A stretch of 64,000 bases of DNA from Anabaena lutea FACHB-196 (GTDB lineage Bacteria > Cyanobacteriota > Cyanobacteriia > Cyanobacteriales > Nostocaceae): NCBI RefSeq assembly GCF_014698305.1, contig NZ_JACJST010000002.1, positions 372,001-436,000 on the forward strand. Direction: 5' to 3'. Of the stretch, positions 28,347-37,413 are shown piece by piece. The position numbers and the translations under genes were made by a program. A model generated the notes under the pieces. It did not search any database and was not told the origin of the DNA. It was given only the letters and a program-made list of their open reading frames with translations. Within the stretch, counting starts at the first letter, position 1. Each line of letters starts with the position of its first letter.

Positions 28347-28527
28347 TTCAAGATTTGTATCTGATCATATTTTAAGTACTTTCCAGTCTGGTGATTGCGA
28401 TCGCGAACATTATTTAGATTAGCAATTACAAACCATATCCTATCTAAGTTATGACAAAATCTCTGGTAATGGCAAGTAAATGAAGTTAAATATGTCATTA
28501 TCAGCCTATGTACTAGAATTTTGATTT

Positions 28528-28920
28528 ATGTCTCCTTTTCCTAGTTTAGTTACCGTATCCGCGCTCATACTTTACTTTGTTGTCACAATTAACGTTGGTA
28601 GAGCTAGAGTAAAATATCAAGTTCCCGTACCACAAACCACAGGAAATCTTGATTTTGAAAGAGTGCTAAGGGTTCAGCAAAACACCTTAGAACAACTTGC
28701 TTTATTTTTACCCGCTTTATGGTTGTTTTCTGTTTACGTTAGTCCCATTTGGGGTTCTGTTCTCGGTACAACTTGGATAATAGGACGTATTGCTTATGCT
28801 TGGGGATATTATCAAGCAGCAGAAAAGCGCGTGATAGGTTTTGCTATCAGTTCTTTGAGTGGTATAGGACTAATTTTAGGTTCATTAGTTGGGATTATTT
28901 TATCTTTGATGAAGGCGTAA
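28528..28920 (+). CDS. MAPEG family membrane protein
   Basis: The 130-residue protein has four predicted membrane helices and MAPEG features: VNVGRARVKYQVPVPQ-like segment (ATINVGRARVKY), then NLDFERVLRVQQNTLEQLAL, which carries the glutathione-binding Glu/Arg/Asn residues of microsomal glutathione transferases, and IGRIAYAWGYYQAAEKR. Bacterial MAPEG proteins conjugate or reduce with glutathione in the membrane; the physiological substrate is unknown. It is a single gene with its own spacing. Confidence 0.9.
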   Translation: MSPFPSLVTVSALILYFVVTINVGRARVKYQVPVPQTTGNLDFERVLRVQQNTLEQLALFLPALWLFSVYVSPIWGSVLGTTWIIGRIAYAWGYYQAAEKRVIGFAISSLSGIGLILGSLVGIILSLMKA

Positions 28921-28992
28921 TTTAGGGAGTGTGATCTTTTTTAGATGATCACACTTCTCTACATTATTTAACAGATTTTTTGGGGAATTTTT

Positions 28993-29023
28993 AACGATAG
29001 CGAAGCTCGCCGCAGGCATCGCT
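28993..29023. repeat. Dispersed intergenic repeat block
   Basis: The run taacgatagcgaagctcgcc followed by gcaggcatcgc is the same kind of palindromic block as at 205-330. It lies between the convergent MAPEG and MuiA-family genes. Confidence 0.5.
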
Positions 29024-29092
29024 CTCCTACCCCCCTGAACGGTTACCTTCTTTTTAATTCTCCTATTAGTGTGATCATTCCCAATCCCCAAT

Positions 29093-30721
29093 TCAAATAT
29101 CCAACCCCAACACTGTTAACTCTGGCGGATGTTCAACAGTAAACTGATAATATACCTCCTGTTGTTCATGCGCTGCCAACACAATATCCCACTCCAAAAT
29201 TCCGATTTCACTTAATTGAATTTGTGGCTGAGAACAAGAAAGACGCACCTTAATTAGCTCATTGCGACTAACTGGTAATTGTTCAGTTAATTTCAAACTT
29301 GCTTCTTGATTTAACAAATTAGTAATTACTACCCGATAAGCATAAGTAATCCGGCGTTGACTACTCATCAGTTTCTTATCTACCTGACGTTCAACTAAAT
29401 CGCGTTCAATTTTTAAACCTTCATCTATACCCAAATTAATTTTAAATTCCTGTCCTGGAGCAATATGTTCTAATTGAGTTGCACCAACAAAGATACTGTC
29501 CCGAAAAATATTTGCCTTCCCTGGTAATAAAGTTGCACCATCAGGACTATTTTTCATAGTAGCTTGTAAATAAGCAAAACTAACTAAACGTGGCATTCCT
29601 ACATAATTTAATTTACAAGGATAATCATCTTGAAAAATTGTGGTTTTATGAGGTGCGCCATCACTGGGAATATTACCACCACTATTTAGTTTAAAAGTAA
29701 CTACGCTGCCTTGTTTAGATACTTCCGTTACGACTGTTTCAGCACTGATGAAATTTTCCTCTTCTTCCTTTTTTGCAGCCTTTGGCGCATTATTAGGAGG
29801 AGGCATCAGCACAGCCATAGCAGGTGGAGGAGACATTGAACGCTGCATAGTCAAAGAATCATCTGCGCGTGTACGTGGTGTATCAATATACCAAGGCTTT
29901 AGCTTGGGTGGGATTGTACCTAATCCCGGTTTAGCGGTAGAAAAAGTCAGCGCTACACCAAGCCAATCTTCACCTGTAGTTTGGGTAACTTCTGCCAGGT
30001 AGCTCAGATATAAGATATTGCTGCTACTATCAACCCGCAAGTCATAAAGCGGCTTCCAGTTAGCACGATTCACCAAATAAGACATCTCTAGCTCAAACTC
30101 ACCTTCCCCCGCAACTTCCACACCGACAATCACACTCAAGCTTTCTTTCGGGTGTGGTGTTGGGATTTTTTGCAATGCGGTGCGGAGTGGTTGTAATTGC
30201 TTTTCTAATTCTTGCTGTTGGGTTTTGCATTCCCCGGAAGCGATCGCATATTCGCTATACTGACTACCAATAAAGTTGAGAAAATCCAAAGTTTCACTCA
30301 AACTCAGATTTTTCCGTGACAAGCTCTGAGCAAAGGGTTCTTCTGTCTTTTCCCCCAAGCCTGTAATAAAATGAGATTGCAATGCCAAAGCATCTATTTG
30401 AGCTTGTAAATGGCGTTTTTCTGCTTCTAGTTGCTGAATTTGTTTCGTTAACTGCGCCACTCTTTCAACCACAGGTTCGGTAGTATAAATGCGATCGCTA
30501 CTCACTCCCAGCAACCGCACCCCTACCGTACCAGTACCGCTTACCCTCACAGACTCAGTTTCTAGAGTTACAGGCAATGGTGTAATTAACAACTCTCGTT
30601 CTTCTCCCGTTAAGGAAATAACACCTCGTCTTGTAACTAAAGCTTTGTCACCATAGACAGTGACAGCAACAATCTGGTTTTCTACTGTTTTGCGCCAAGA
30701 TAATATTTCCGGGTTCACCAT
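29093..30721 (-). CDS. MuiA-family protein (DUF4139)
   Basis: The 542-residue protein matches the 'mucoidy inhibitor A' family: N-terminal domain with VTVYGDKALVTRRG (about residues 19-32), a coiled coil at about 85-120 and 165-185, then a beta-rich DUF4139 domain with YLVNRANWKPLYDLRVD and SYLAEVTQTTGEDW (about 225-260). The middle has a Pro/Ala/Met-rich low-complexity linker (about 285-320). No signal peptide is seen. The family is named for an effect on mucoid polysaccharide production, but its biochemical role is unknown. Confidence 0.85.
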   Translation of the reverse strand: MVNPEILSWRKTVENQIVAVTVYGDKALVTRRGVISLTGEERELLITPLPVTLETESVRVSGTGTVGVRLLGVSSDRIYTTEPVVERVAQLTKQIQQLEAEKRHLQAQIDALALQSHFITGLGEKTEEPFAQSLSRKNLSLSETLDFLNFIGSQYSEYAIASGECKTQQQELEKQLQPLRTALQKIPTPHPKESLSVIVGVEVAGEGEFELEMSYLVNRANWKPLYDLRVDSSSNILYLSYLAEVTQTTGEDWLGVALTFSTAKPGLGTIPPKLKPWYIDTPRTRADDSLTMQRSMSPPPAMAVLMPPPNNAPKAAKKEEEENFISAETVVTEVSKQGSVVTFKLNSGGNIPSDGAPHKTTIFQDDYPCKLNYVGMPRLVSFAYLQATMKNSPDGATLLPGKANIFRDSIFVGATQLEHIAPGQEFKINLGIDEGLKIERDLVERQVDKKLMSSQRRITYAYRVVITNLLNQEASLKLTEQLPVSRNELIKVRLSCSQPQIQLSEIGILEWDIVLAAHEQQEVYYQFTVEHPPELTVLGLDI

Positions 30722-30829
30722 TGCCAGTTTTTCCCCATGTTTATCAGTTACCAGTTAAGAGTTTTCTGAATCCTTTTCCCTGGTTTAATAGTTCTGCTGG
30801 TTAATTGTCAATGGTTTCCGGTTTCAGCG

Positions 30830-31783
30830 TCAAGGGATCTCAGATTTTGAATGTAAAGTTTGTTGTGGAACTGAAGTAATCACTTCATGCTCCACAATCT
30901 TCTTAGCCGCCTCTAGTAGATACTCATAATAAGTACGAGCCACAATCGATAATTGTTTACCAGATGGGTAAACCATATACCAAGTGCGCTTCATGGGAAA
31001 GTGCTGCACATCCAAAATGCTGAACTCAGAACTATCTGTCAATAAAGTATGACGAGATAATATTGAAATTCCTAAACCCCCGGCTATTGCTTGTTTAATT
31101 GCCTCATTACTCCCCAATTCCAGTTTCACCTTCACCTTTATCCCATGTTCTTCAAAGAGAGATTGCACCGCACGGCGTGTACCTGAACCAGGTTCGCGCA
31201 TGATAAATGGTTGATCTACCAATTTTTCTATGGGGATATTTTTCTCCTGTGCCAAGGGATGATTGGCAGGTGCAAAAACTACCAAAGGATTTTCTAAAAA
31301 TGCCTCGACATGGACATCTAAATGCTCTGGAACCTGGCTCATAATATACAAGTCATCCATATTCCCAATCATGCGTTCCAAAATCCGTTCATGATTAGTG
31401 ACTTGTAGGGAGATATCAATTCCAGGGTAAAGTTGGCAAAATGGACCCAACAAACGCGGGATAATATATTTTGCTGTTGTAATCACCGCCAACCGCAATT
31501 GCCCTTGTTTTAGCCCTTTTAAATCTGCCACCGTCATTTCAAATTGAGCTATAGTCTCAAAAATTTGACGACAAGTAGTAAATAGTTCCCGTCCGGCTTC
31601 CGTCAAAAATAAGCGTTTTCCCACCTGCTCAAATAATGGCAATCCTACCGATTTTGTTAGTTGCTTGATTTGCATCGATACGGTAGGTTGGGTGAGAAAT
31701 AATTCCTCAGCAGCACGAGTAAAGCTGCCGTGCCGTGCCGCAGCCTCGAACACCTTCAACTGGTGCAACGTCGCTTGGTTCAA
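30830..31783 (-). CDS. LysR-type regulator beside the carbon-uptake genes (CmpR/NdhR/RbcR-like)
   Basis: The 317-residue protein has an N-terminal winged helix (LKVFEAAARHGSFTRAAEEL, then LTQPTVSMQIKQLTKSVGL) and a periplasmic-binding-type effector domain (about 90-300). These and the REPGSGTR segment near residue 195 are typical of the cyanobacterial CbbR/CmpR/NdhR group that senses photorespiratory or Calvin-cycle metabolites. It begins with TTG, supported by AGAGGAG upstream. It is downstream of ccmO on the same strand, and 246 bases separate them. Control of the ccm or ndh genes is suggested by position only. Confidence 0.85.
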   Translation of the reverse strand: MNQATLHQLKVFEAAARHGSFTRAAEELFLTQPTVSMQIKQLTKSVGLPLFEQVGKRLFLTEAGRELFTTCRQIFETIAQFEMTVADLKGLKQGQLRLAVITTAKYIIPRLLGPFCQLYPGIDISLQVTNHERILERMIGNMDDLYIMSQVPEHLDVHVEAFLENPLVVFAPANHPLAQEKNIPIEKLVDQPFIMREPGSGTRRAVQSLFEEHGIKVKVKLELGSNEAIKQAIAGGLGISILSRHTLLTDSSEFSILDVQHFPMKRTWYMVYPSGKQLSIVARTYYEYLLEAAKKIVEHEVITSVPQQTLHSKSEIP

Positions 31784-32029
31784 GGTGATTCTCCTCTAAT
31801 AGCAATTCGTAGATATAAATCTAGTATCACTGAACACTACTCCCTGATGTAATGTTTAGTGATACAAAGTTATGAGGTTTAATATAGATAAAAATCTATG
31901 CTCGCTATCAGAAGTGCGGTATTGGACTTATGGAGTTAAGAAGTTATTATCAAAAAATAAGCAAGACAAAAAATGCCTTCCAACTCCAGATGAATGCTGA
32001 ATATTGAATAATTTATTATTTAGAATTCA

Positions 32030-32827
32030 TCATTCATCATTCCATAGCTCTTCCTTAACTTTCATAGGTAATTTAGCTAAATCTGGCAACTCCACAGCTT
32101 CCGCGTCTACAATTTTATCCCTAATATTTAAAGGTATATTTAATGGTTCACGTTCTTCTATCCAACAACTAGCCACAGGCAAAGTTAGCTCCATTTCATC
32201 CAATGGACGAGGAATAACCATCACTGCACTCAATTCCCCAATGCGTTCTGCTTCAAACATTCCCGCTTCTACTGCCACGGCAACATTAGCTACAGAACCT
32301 CGAATAATCGCTGTACACAAACCCGCACCAATTTTTTCATAGGCTGCCAAATGAACATCAGCAGATTTAAGCATGGCATCACAAGCGCCTACCATAGCTG
32401 GAAAACCTCGCGTTTCTACCAAACCAATTGCTTGATTACTCAATCGGCTATAACTGCCTTCTTCCATCAATTTACTGATACGGTTAGTAATAGGCAGCAC
32501 AATGTCTAGATTGGGATAAGGTCTGGGAATCACCAAACTAGAAACCAGTTGACCAAATTGTTCAGCAGTTTGGACACCAGCTTCTACAGCCAAGCGTACA
32601 TCAGCAATACCACCTCGGATAATTGCCGTACAGTGACCACTACCAATTTTTTCATAACCCACTAAATGAACTCCAGCCGATTTCAACATCATGTCAGCTG
32701 TTCCAACTATGGCTGGAAAGCTCAGAGTAGATACTAAACCCAAGGCAGTATCCTTGAAGTTATCTCGATGACGGCGACGTACAGGCTGGATAGTGGTAAG
32801 AGACCGTTGATTAGATGTTTCCATCAT
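32030..32827 (-). CDS. ccmO: Carboxysome shell protein CcmO, tandem BMC domains
   Basis: Two bacterial-microcompartment domains lie in tandem: the first with ALGLVSTLSFPAIVGTADMM and [20 protein letters not shown], the second with AIGLVETRGFPAMVGACDAM and AYEKIGAGLCTAIIRGSVAN. Such double-BMC proteins form trimers that look like shell hexamers; CcmO is required for beta-carboxysome shells. I place the start at 32827, where GGAG lies five bases upstream; an earlier ATG at 32866 lacks this. It follows ccmN in the operon. Confidence 0.9.
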   Translation of the reverse strand: MMETSNQRSLTTIQPVRRRHRDNFKDTALGLVSTLSFPAIVGTADMMLKSAGVHLVGYEKIGSGHCTAIIRGGIADVRLAVEAGVQTAEQFGQLVSSLVIPRPYPNLDIVLPITNRISKLMEEGSYSRLSNQAIGLVETRGFPAMVGACDAMLKSADVHLAAYEKIGAGLCTAIIRGSVANVAVAVEAGMFEAERIGELSAVMVIPRPLDEMELTLPVASCWIEEREPLNIPLNIRDKIVDAEAVELPDLAKLPMKVKEELWNDE

Positions 32828-32876
32828 GAATTCTCCAGGATACTCACAAAACTCTCCACTTAACAATTAACACTTA

Positions 32877-33641
32877 CTACGAGGAATTGTCAGAGTGTTT
32901 GTCGTTCAAGGATTGTCTATGGGGAAACAATGTGATCAAAAGCCGATTGATGCTACCTTGCCCGTAAATTTGAGTCCCAAAAGTATTATGGGGTTCAGTT
33001 TCAGCTGGGCTGGGTGCTGATTCTGGATTACTAATTTCGGTAGATGCGGGGAAAGTAGCTTCTTCTTCGTTAGATTCAGCAACTTGAACCTGTTCCTCTA
33101 CTGGGGGAGATTGGCTTTTGGGAGTCGGAGAAGGCTGATGAACGGAATTAGGCTGGTGTTGGAACTCCACAAAGGCTGAAGCTGAGAAATGAGTTGAAGA
33201 AATTATCGGTTCTTCTGGCTTTTCCTCTGGAACTTTTGTGGCAGTGGAATTATTGGAGGATGGTTCAAGTTGTTGGGTTTTGCCAACTTGGCGACTAGTG
33301 TCTCCCAAAAGAGAACCGGGTGCAACTACTTCTCCCGATGCGACAGAACAGTTGAATACTGTCGTTGCTGCACCAATACAAGCATTAGTGCCAATTTTGC
33401 CTTGACCAACCATCAAAAAACCGGCTCCCAGGTTCACTCCTGCTTCTACTTCTAGAATACCTTCATTGACTTGGAGAATTGACCCCATGCCAATACAGAC
33501 ACCAGGTCCGATAATAATTTTGCTGTTGGCAGCTGCTTGAATGATTACCCCTGATGCTATTACCGCACTGGGATGAATATTCACCTCACCACTAATGTGA
33601 GAATCAAAACTGTTGCCCAAGCGTAGCAGCGGCACAGACAT
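32877..33641 (-). CDS. ccmN: Carboxysome assembly protein CcmN
   Basis: The first about 125 residues are left-handed beta-helix hexapeptide repeats (NIHPSAVIASGVIIQAA, GVCIGMGSILQV, GVNLGAGFLMVG, ACIGAATTVFNC). A long Pro/Ser/Glu-rich linker follows (about 130-230). The C-terminal segment SINRLLITLFPHRQSL is an amphipathic helix of the encapsulation-peptide type, which in CcmN binds the CcmK shell, while the beta-helix binds CcmM. The ATG at 33641 has AAGGTG nine bases upstream; a GTG four codons earlier is less likely. Confidence 0.92.
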   Translation of the reverse strand: MSVPLLRLGNSFDSHISGEVNIHPSAVIASGVIIQAAANSKIIIGPGVCIGMGSILQVNEGILEVEAGVNLGAGFLMVGQGKIGTNACIGAATTVFNCSVASGEVVAPGSLLGDTSRQVGKTQQLEPSSNNSTATKVPEEKPEEPIISSTHFSASAFVEFQHQPNSVHQPSPTPKSQSPPVEEQVQVAESNEEEATFPASTEISNPESAPSPAETEPHNTFGTQIYGQGSINRLLITLFPHRQSLNDKHSDNSS

Positions 33642-33830
33642 GGAATTTGTCACCTTGGAAGCCGGAAAAATGAGTATTGAGAATAATTTTGAGGTGGGGA
33701 GGTGGGGAAAAAATTAAGAATCACCGAATTTTAGATTTTAAATTTTGAATTTTGGATTGAAGATTCAAAATCCAAACAGGTCTGAACGCGATAGTGTCTC
33801 GTAGAGAAGCCCCCGGCTTGACTGTTGGGG

Positions 33831-33861
33831 TCAATCTAAAATCTAAAATCTAAAATCCAAA
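33831..33861. repeat. Heptanucleotide tandem repeat (ATCTAAA)
   Basis: About four tandem heptamers of the form atctaaa lie in the ccmM-ccmN spacer; a related mixed run (ttttagattttaaattttga) lies at about 33730-33770. Such STRR-type heptamers are typical of heterocystous cyanobacteria. Confidence 0.75.
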
Positions 33862-33892
33862 GTTGTGTTACCTGTTCCCTGTTCCCTAATTA

Positions 33893-35554
33893 TTATGGAC
33901 GTTGGATAATTGCTTCCAATACCCGGCGCTTGGCTGTGGCATCAATACCAATTAAGCGCACATATTCTCCTGGATATTCAGAGAGATGTGCTTCCAAAGC
34001 TGCGATCGCATCTCGTTCAGATGTTGCCTGAATTTGACCGCAACTAGCCCAAGTACCTGTACGGAAACGGCGTTGGTCTACGTGTTCTAGGCTAATTTTA
34101 AATCCACCAGCCAATAATTGCCGCAGTTGATCTATTACTTCTGCGCTCAACCGAGTGCTGGTAACTGTTGCCGTGGCAGTAGCAGATCCAGAAGATGCAC
34201 TTACAAATGATTTGGTGCTACCAGATGGGGCTACTTGACCATTTGGACGTTGGATAATGCTTTCTAGTACCCGGCGTTTGGCTTTGGGGTCAATCCCTAT
34301 CAACCGCACATACTCGCCTTGATGGCTGTCTATACACTCTTCTAGGGCGGAAACCACTTCTTTAGCAGAAGTTGTTTCTATGGGCTTACAGCTGTTCCAA
34401 GAACCTGTGCGGAACCGGCGCTCATCTACGTGTTCTGTACCGATTTTGTATCCGCCTGCTAAAAGTTGACGGATTTGGTCTACTGTTTCGGCGCTGAGTT
34501 TACTGCTACTGGTGCCGTTACCATTACCATTGCCGTTGTAGCTGCCATTGCTGGGAGCCGCAGATGGCTTAAAGGTGGATGCACTACCAACTACACCATC
34601 TGGACGTTGAATGATGGTTTCTAGTACTCTCCGTCTACCATTGTCAATACCAAACAGACGGACATACTCGCCTCTGTGGTCTACCAGACAACTTTCTAAA
34701 GCTGCGATCGCTGCTTCTAAAGACCTGGTTTCAATGGGCTGACAGCTTTGCCATGAACCTGTGCGGAACCGTCTTTGATCAACGTGTTCTGAACCGATCT
34801 TATACCCTTGTTGTAGTAGATAACGCAACTGATCTACCGTTTCTGCACCCAAGCTATTGCTCGCCACTTCACTACTCCTTTCCAATTCTTCAACAACAAT
34901 ACTTGTATAAGATTTAGCCCCAGAAAGATTAAGTTCATCCCGAATGGGTGCAATACACTTGCTATCCGCAGCACAGCGATAACCAGTCCGCAATGCCTGA
35001 TTAATACCGACTACATGATGAGCAAACTGCTGATCTTGAGCTTGTACATCTGGTAATCGGTCAGCTTGCTGCTGGGTAGTAATTATCGCTCCCGAAGGGA
35101 CATATTTACCTGGGGGGATTTCTACATCTTGAATTAAAGCGTGCATCATCACAATGCAACCTGCACCCACCTTGGCATTAAATACCGTAGAGCGAAAGCC
35201 AATAAAGGAGTGATCCCCTACATAAGCTGGCCCATGAATTAGAGCCATGTGGGTAATAGAAGCATCTTCACCAACCCAGACCGAGTATTCTTGTTGATCA
35301 TCACCAATTACTCGACCTTGCTCCAAGCCATGAATGACGACACCATCTTGAATATTAGTGTTTTCACCAATATAAAAGGGTGTACCTTCATCCGCTCTAA
35401 TTGAAGTCCCTGGAGCAATGATGACATTTGCACCTATCAATACATCCCCAATAATGTTGGCAGAAGAGTGTACAAATGCAGTTTCATGGATTCTGGGTTC
35501 AGCTAAACTCCTTGACCACGGGGTTGGGGGGGCCGCCGTGCTGCGGACTACCAT
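33893..35554 (-). CDS. ccmM: Carboxysome scaffold CcmM with gamma-carbonic-anhydrase and three RbcS-like domains
   Basis: Residues 1-200 are a gamma-carbonic anhydrase beta-helix with the three zinc histidines His75, His102 and His107, and the paired cysteines Cys194 and Cys200 that form the redox switch in active CcmM proteins. Three Rubisco small-subunit-like domains follow at about 233-318, 352-437 and 468-553, joined by Ser/Gly/Thr-rich linkers. The first two domains carry Cys pairs (271/289, 389/407); the third has one (505). These domains condense Rubisco. AGGAGG lies nine bases before the ATG. An internal start for the short form is listed separately. Confidence 0.96.
   Translation of the reverse strand: MVVRSTAAPPTPWSRSLAEPRIHETAFVHSSANIIGDVLIGANVIIAPGTSIRADEGTPFYIGENTNIQDGVVIHGLEQGRVIGDDQQEYSVWVGEDASITHMALIHGPAYVGDHSFIGFRSTVFNAKVGAGCIVMMHALIQDVEIPPGKYVPSGAIITTQQQADRLPDVQAQDQQFAHHVVGINQALRTGYRCAADSKCIAPIRDELNLSGAKSYTSIVVEELERSSEVASNSLGAETVDQLRYLLQQGYKIGSEHVDQRRFRTGSWQSCQPIETRSLEAAIAALESCLVDHRGEYVRLFGIDNGRRRVLETIIQRPDGVVGSASTFKPSAAPSNGSYNGNGNGNGTSSSKLSAETVDQIRQLLAGGYKIGTEHVDERRFRTGSWNSCKPIETTSAKEVVSALEECIDSHQGEYVRLIGIDPKAKRRVLESIIQRPNGQVAPSGSTKSFVSASSGSATATATVTSTRLSAEVIDQLRQLLAGGFKISLEHVDQRRFRTGTWASCGQIQATSERDAIAALEAHLSEYPGEYVRLIGIDATAKRRVLEAIIQRP
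34865..34880 (-). promoter_or_regulatory. Internal ribosome-binding site and GTG start for short CcmM (M35-like)
   Basis: On the minus strand AAGGAG (34880-34875) is followed after seven bases by an in-frame GTG (34867-34865), codon 230 of ccmM, just before the first RbcS-like domain. Internal initiation at a GTG in this place makes the short CcmM35 form in other beta-cyanobacteria. The product would be 324 residues with three small-subunit-like domains. Confidence 0.75.
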
Positions 35555-35640
35555 TGGGACATTCCTCCTGAATTAAGCTTTTTGTTAGTAGTCGGTCGCT
35601 ACGCTCCAATTCAAAATTCAGCGTTCAAAACAGTAAATCA

Positions 35641-35664
35641 ATTTTGAATTTTGAATTTTGAATT
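35641..35664. repeat. Heptanucleotide tandem repeat (TTTTGAA)
   Basis: Three tandem copies of ttttgaa lie between ccmL and ccmM. Confidence 0.7.
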
Positions 35665-35679
35665 CCCTGTCAGGGGTGA

Positions 35680-35982
35680 CTATCTATATTGTTCTTTTTT
35701 GCTGTAGATGAGGCGATCTTCAACATGAATGGTGTCTATTATCGCCACTACTGCTGCATCTAACGGACGTTGTTCATTGCCTAGAACTTGACGAGCGGCA
35801 CCGTTTCGACTGACCAGTACCCACTCTTCCACCCCTGCGCCCACACTATCGGCTGCTACCTCGTATTCGGGCAGGAGGTTTCCGTCTTCATCTACTAATT
35901 GCAACAGCAGTAGTTTGACACCTCTAAGACTTGGATCTTTTTGCGTGCTGACTACTGTGCCACGAACTTTGGCAATTTGCAT
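35680..35982 (-). CDS. ccmL: Carboxysome vertex protein CcmL
   Basis: The 100-residue protein is a member of the CcmL/EutN pentamer family: MQIAKVRGTVVSTQKDPSLR at the start, LVDEDGNLLPEYEVAADSVG and GAGVEEWVLVSRNGAAR in the middle. Pentamers of CcmL close the twelve vertices of the icosahedral carboxysome shell. It is six bases after the second ccmK gene, indicating translational linkage. Confidence 0.96.
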   Translation of the reverse strand: MQIAKVRGTVVSTQKDPSLRGVKLLLLQLVDEDGNLLPEYEVAADSVGAGVEEWVLVSRNGAARQVLGNEQRPLDAAVVAIIDTIHVEDRLIYSKKEQYR

Positions 35983-35988
35983 TATAAA

Positions 35989-36333
35989 TTACGGTCTTCT
36001 ACCGAAAGGACGAATTGCATTTACACCTTCCCGGAATTGTTCTACATCTTCGGTATAACGAATTGGTAGGACGTATTCCAAGTTTTCGTGAGGACGAGCA
36101 ATGATATGAGTAGACAGCACTTGTCCACCGTTGACTCGTTTTACATTTTCAATCCCTGCTGCTACTGAAGCTTGTACTTCAGAAACGTCACCCCGAACGA
36201 TGACTGTCACTCTGCCGCTACCGATTTTTTCGTATCCTACTAGGGTAACGCGAGCGGCTTTCACCATCGCATCAGCAGCTTCTACTACTGCTGGAAAGCC
36301 CAGCGTTTCAACCATTCCCACTGCAATTGACAT
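35989..36333 (-). CDS. ccmK1: Carboxysome shell hexamer protein CcmK (CcmK1-like)
   Basis: A single BMC domain of 114 residues: [40 protein letters not shown] with the KIGSGR pore loop, and [20 protein letters not shown]. It differs from the upstream CcmK mainly by a 12-residue C-terminal extension (about residues 102-114, ending RPFGRRP). CcmK hexamers tile the shell facets and let bicarbonate pass. Which paralogue is K1 or K2 is assigned by order and length only. Confidence 0.92.
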   Translation of the reverse strand: MSIAVGMVETLGFPAVVEAADAMVKAARVTLVGYEKIGSGRVTVIVRGDVSEVQASVAAGIENVKRVNGGQVLSTHIIARPHENLEYVLPIRYTEDVEQFREGVNAIRPFGRRP

Positions 36334-36446
36334 TAGTTTTCATCCTTAAATTAAGTTTATGGCTTGCGCCAAGCTGTTCGTGTTCAGACCTGGCCAAATT
36401 TTTACTCAAGCAAGCAACCCCGTTAATCACTTTGTTTAAACAGTTT

Positions 36447-36755
36447 TTAAGTACGGAACTGTTCTACTGCTTCTGTATACCGAATCGGTAAGACATATTC
36501 TAGGTTTTCGTGGGGACGGGCAATGATGTGTGTGGATAACACTTCACCACCGTTGACTCTTCTAGCTGCGTCAACACCAGCCGCTACTGAAGCTTGCACT
36601 TCGGATACATCTCCCCGGACAATCACGGTAACACGAGCGCTACCGATTTTTTCATATCCTACCAGAGTTACACGGGCTGCTTTCACCATCGCATCAGCAG
36701 CTTCTACTACTGCCGGAAAGCCTTTCGTTTCAATCATTCCAACTGCAATTGGCAT
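36447..36755 (-). CDS. ccmK2: Carboxysome shell hexamer protein CcmK (CcmK2-like)
   Basis: A 102-residue BMC-domain protein: [40 protein letters not shown] (pore loop KIGSAR) and [20 protein letters not shown]. It is nearly identical to the next gene but shorter. It is the first gene of the ccm operon on the minus strand and has GGAG upstream. The pore loop has Ala where the neighbour has Gly. Confidence 0.92.
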   Translation of the reverse strand: MPIAVGMIETKGFPAVVEAADAMVKAARVTLVGYEKIGSARVTVIVRGDVSEVQASVAAGVDAARRVNGGEVLSTHIIARPHENLEYVLPIRYTEAVEQFRT

Positions 36756-37413
36756 CGCAGAACTCCTAAAAAATTAATTCAATCTGTACTATGGGTTGAA
36801 ATTTTTGACGGGGATGCTCATCTTGAGCGAAGAAAACACTTCTAAAATTAAGCATAGGAAACCTTGGCATCCCTGGCAACATAAATTACTATAATAGTTT
36901 GTAATAAAAAAGTTTTAAAAAACTTAACAAAACTTAATAGCCCCTCTAATGAGATCAAAGTTCACGGATTCCTAGAGGGGACGCTTATGCTTTATAATTT
37001 CTTTATTACATTTAGAAAATAACATTCATAACCAGGGCTAATCCTATTAGATCAGGGGCATCCAGAGGCTGTATATTATACTGTCTCAGTCTTTTTTCAT
37101 GTTTTGCTATCTGTACATAGACCCATTAAAAGATATATAATTTTTTTTAATATATTCTATAAAATTCTTTGTTCAGAGTAGAAATAGAAATTTACAACCA
37201 GAGAATTTCTGAAAACATATAAATGCATTTAAATATGTAAAGTTATATTTAACTGCCATTTAATAACGGAGGCTAAAGTAAAAATGCTCATTTAAGTTTA
37301 TGGGAAAAATAGTTAAGAAAAACTTGATTTTAGCAAAATTAATTTTTTTTAAGCGAATGATGGTTTTAAGGCTGTTTAAGAAACTAAAGGTTGAGTGATT
37401 AAGGAAAATCTAA
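36756..37413. other. Divergent regulatory region between ccmK and ndhF
   Basis: About 660 bases separate two divergent carbon-uptake operons and should contain both promoters and LysR-type operator sites. The segment is strongly AT-rich. An inverted repeat cccctcta ... tagagggg lies at 36941-36948 and 36973-36980 with a 24-base loop. Another, aagttttaaaaaactt, lies at about 36910-36926. I cannot identify a specific operator. Confidence 0.5.
36941..36980. repeat. Inverted repeat in the ccmK-ndhF intergenic region
   Basis: An 8-bp perfect stem (cccctcta / tagagggg) encloses 24 bases. There is no U-tract, so a regulatory or RNA-structure role is more likely than termination. Confidence 0.55.

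Noticed and set aside
33831-33861. Heptamer tandem repeat as a possible iteron origin
   Set aside because: Very short AT-rich heptamers also occur at 35641 and 56470 between unrelated genes, without replication genes nearby.
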